Below are positions 5,301-5,417 of a DNA stretch of 5,417 nucleotides, one piece after another. Position 1 is the stretch's first letter. Each line of letters opens with the position of its first letter. The translations under genes were made by a program, and so were the position numbers. Under the pieces are notes generated by a model that saw only the letters and a program-made list of their open reading frames with translations, was not told where the DNA came from and ran no database searches. Source of the stretch: Bacillota bacterium. Lineage in GTDB: Bacteria; Bacillota; Clostridia; Oscillospirales; Ruminococcaceae. The stretch is taken from positions 1 to 5,417 of the forward strand of contig JAEWXO010000031.1 in assembly GCA_023458875.1 (NCBI GenBank), written 5' to 3'.

Positions 5301-5417
5301 TTAAACAGCCTGCTGACGCTATACAAATCTCTTGTAAAAGAGATTGATACGCTTGAAAGAGAAATCAACAAGCTGATTGAGGAAGTACATCCTCACTATA
5401 TGTCTGTTCCTGGCATT
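5295..5417 (+). mobile_element. IS110-family transposase fragment, 5'-truncated and running off the window
   Basis: From about 5295 the frame reads VELNSLLTLYKSLVKEID, TLEREINKLIEEVHPHYM, then SVPGI at the window edge. This matches the region of IS110/IS116/IS902 transposases (DEDD recombinases) that joins the central coiled-coil helix to the C-terminal Transposase_20 domain, which opens with a PGIG motif. The N-terminal DEDD catalytic domain is missing. The frame stays open back to 5229, but there it is antisense to the TetR-like fragment and does not look like transposase. No start codon with a ribosome binding site is found, so the fragment is probably dead unless the rest of the element is elsewhere. 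The downstream part is outside the window. Confidence 0.75.

Noticed and set aside
1..5417. CRISPR arrays, tRNA or rRNA genes
   Set aside because: No regularly spaced repeats beyond the three at 51-105, no tRNA cloverleaf and no rRNA-like sequence were seen by reading; no covariance model could be run.

Overview
The window looks like an accessory stretch of a low-to-moderate GC Clostridia chromosome (Bacillota, possibly a gut Lachnospiraceae or Oscillospiraceae relative). The evidence is strong purine-rich Shine-Dalgarno sites, GTG/TTG starts, extended -10 promoters (TGnTATAAT), an IS110-family transposase fragment, a DUF4180 protein and an AraC/GyrI-type regulator. No database search was possible, so family names rest on motifs and recalled family character.

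Layout. The left edge (1-112) resembles the end of an insertion sequence: a 14-residue protein tail, then three spaced copies of an AAGGTGGCTC-like repeat, as at IS21-family termini. It runs straight into a GNAT acetyltransferase that has lost its N-terminus (113-441). Convergent to this, on the minus strand, is a two-gene operon: a TetR-family regulator (1585-1022), then a class I SAM-dependent methyltransferase (1012-452) whose ribosome binding site overlaps the tetR stop. A near-consensus promoter (TTGACA-17-TACAAT) with a perfect 14-bp palindrome over its -35 box shows that tetR starts at a GTG, not at the upstream ATG.

The stretch 1643-2185 holds no convincing gene. It contains two strong dyads, each tied to an extended -10 promoter, and several smaller palindromes. 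It leads to a membrane diguanylate cyclase (2186-3339) with a conserved GGDEF domain, split by an apparent one-base deletion near 2527. After a weak terminator comes an AraC-type regulator with a GyrI-like ligand-binding domain (3570-4409) under its own extended -10 promoter. A long hairpin and a DUF4180 gene (4590-4955) follow.

The right edge is a second mosaic junction. A minus-strand TetR C-terminal fragment (5300-5055) is fused near 5290-5300 to a plus-strand IS110 transposase fragment that runs off the window. Mobile-element debris therefore lies at both ends, with a decapitated gene beside each, and a broken GGDEF gene lies between.

The intact genes are mainly one-component regulators with small partners (TetR plus methyltransferase, AraC-GyrI, DUF4180), which suggests responses to small molecules. 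I see no clear evidence of a new multi-gene system. The most informative signals are the regulatory dyads, the tetR start correction, the split cyclase and the two junctions.
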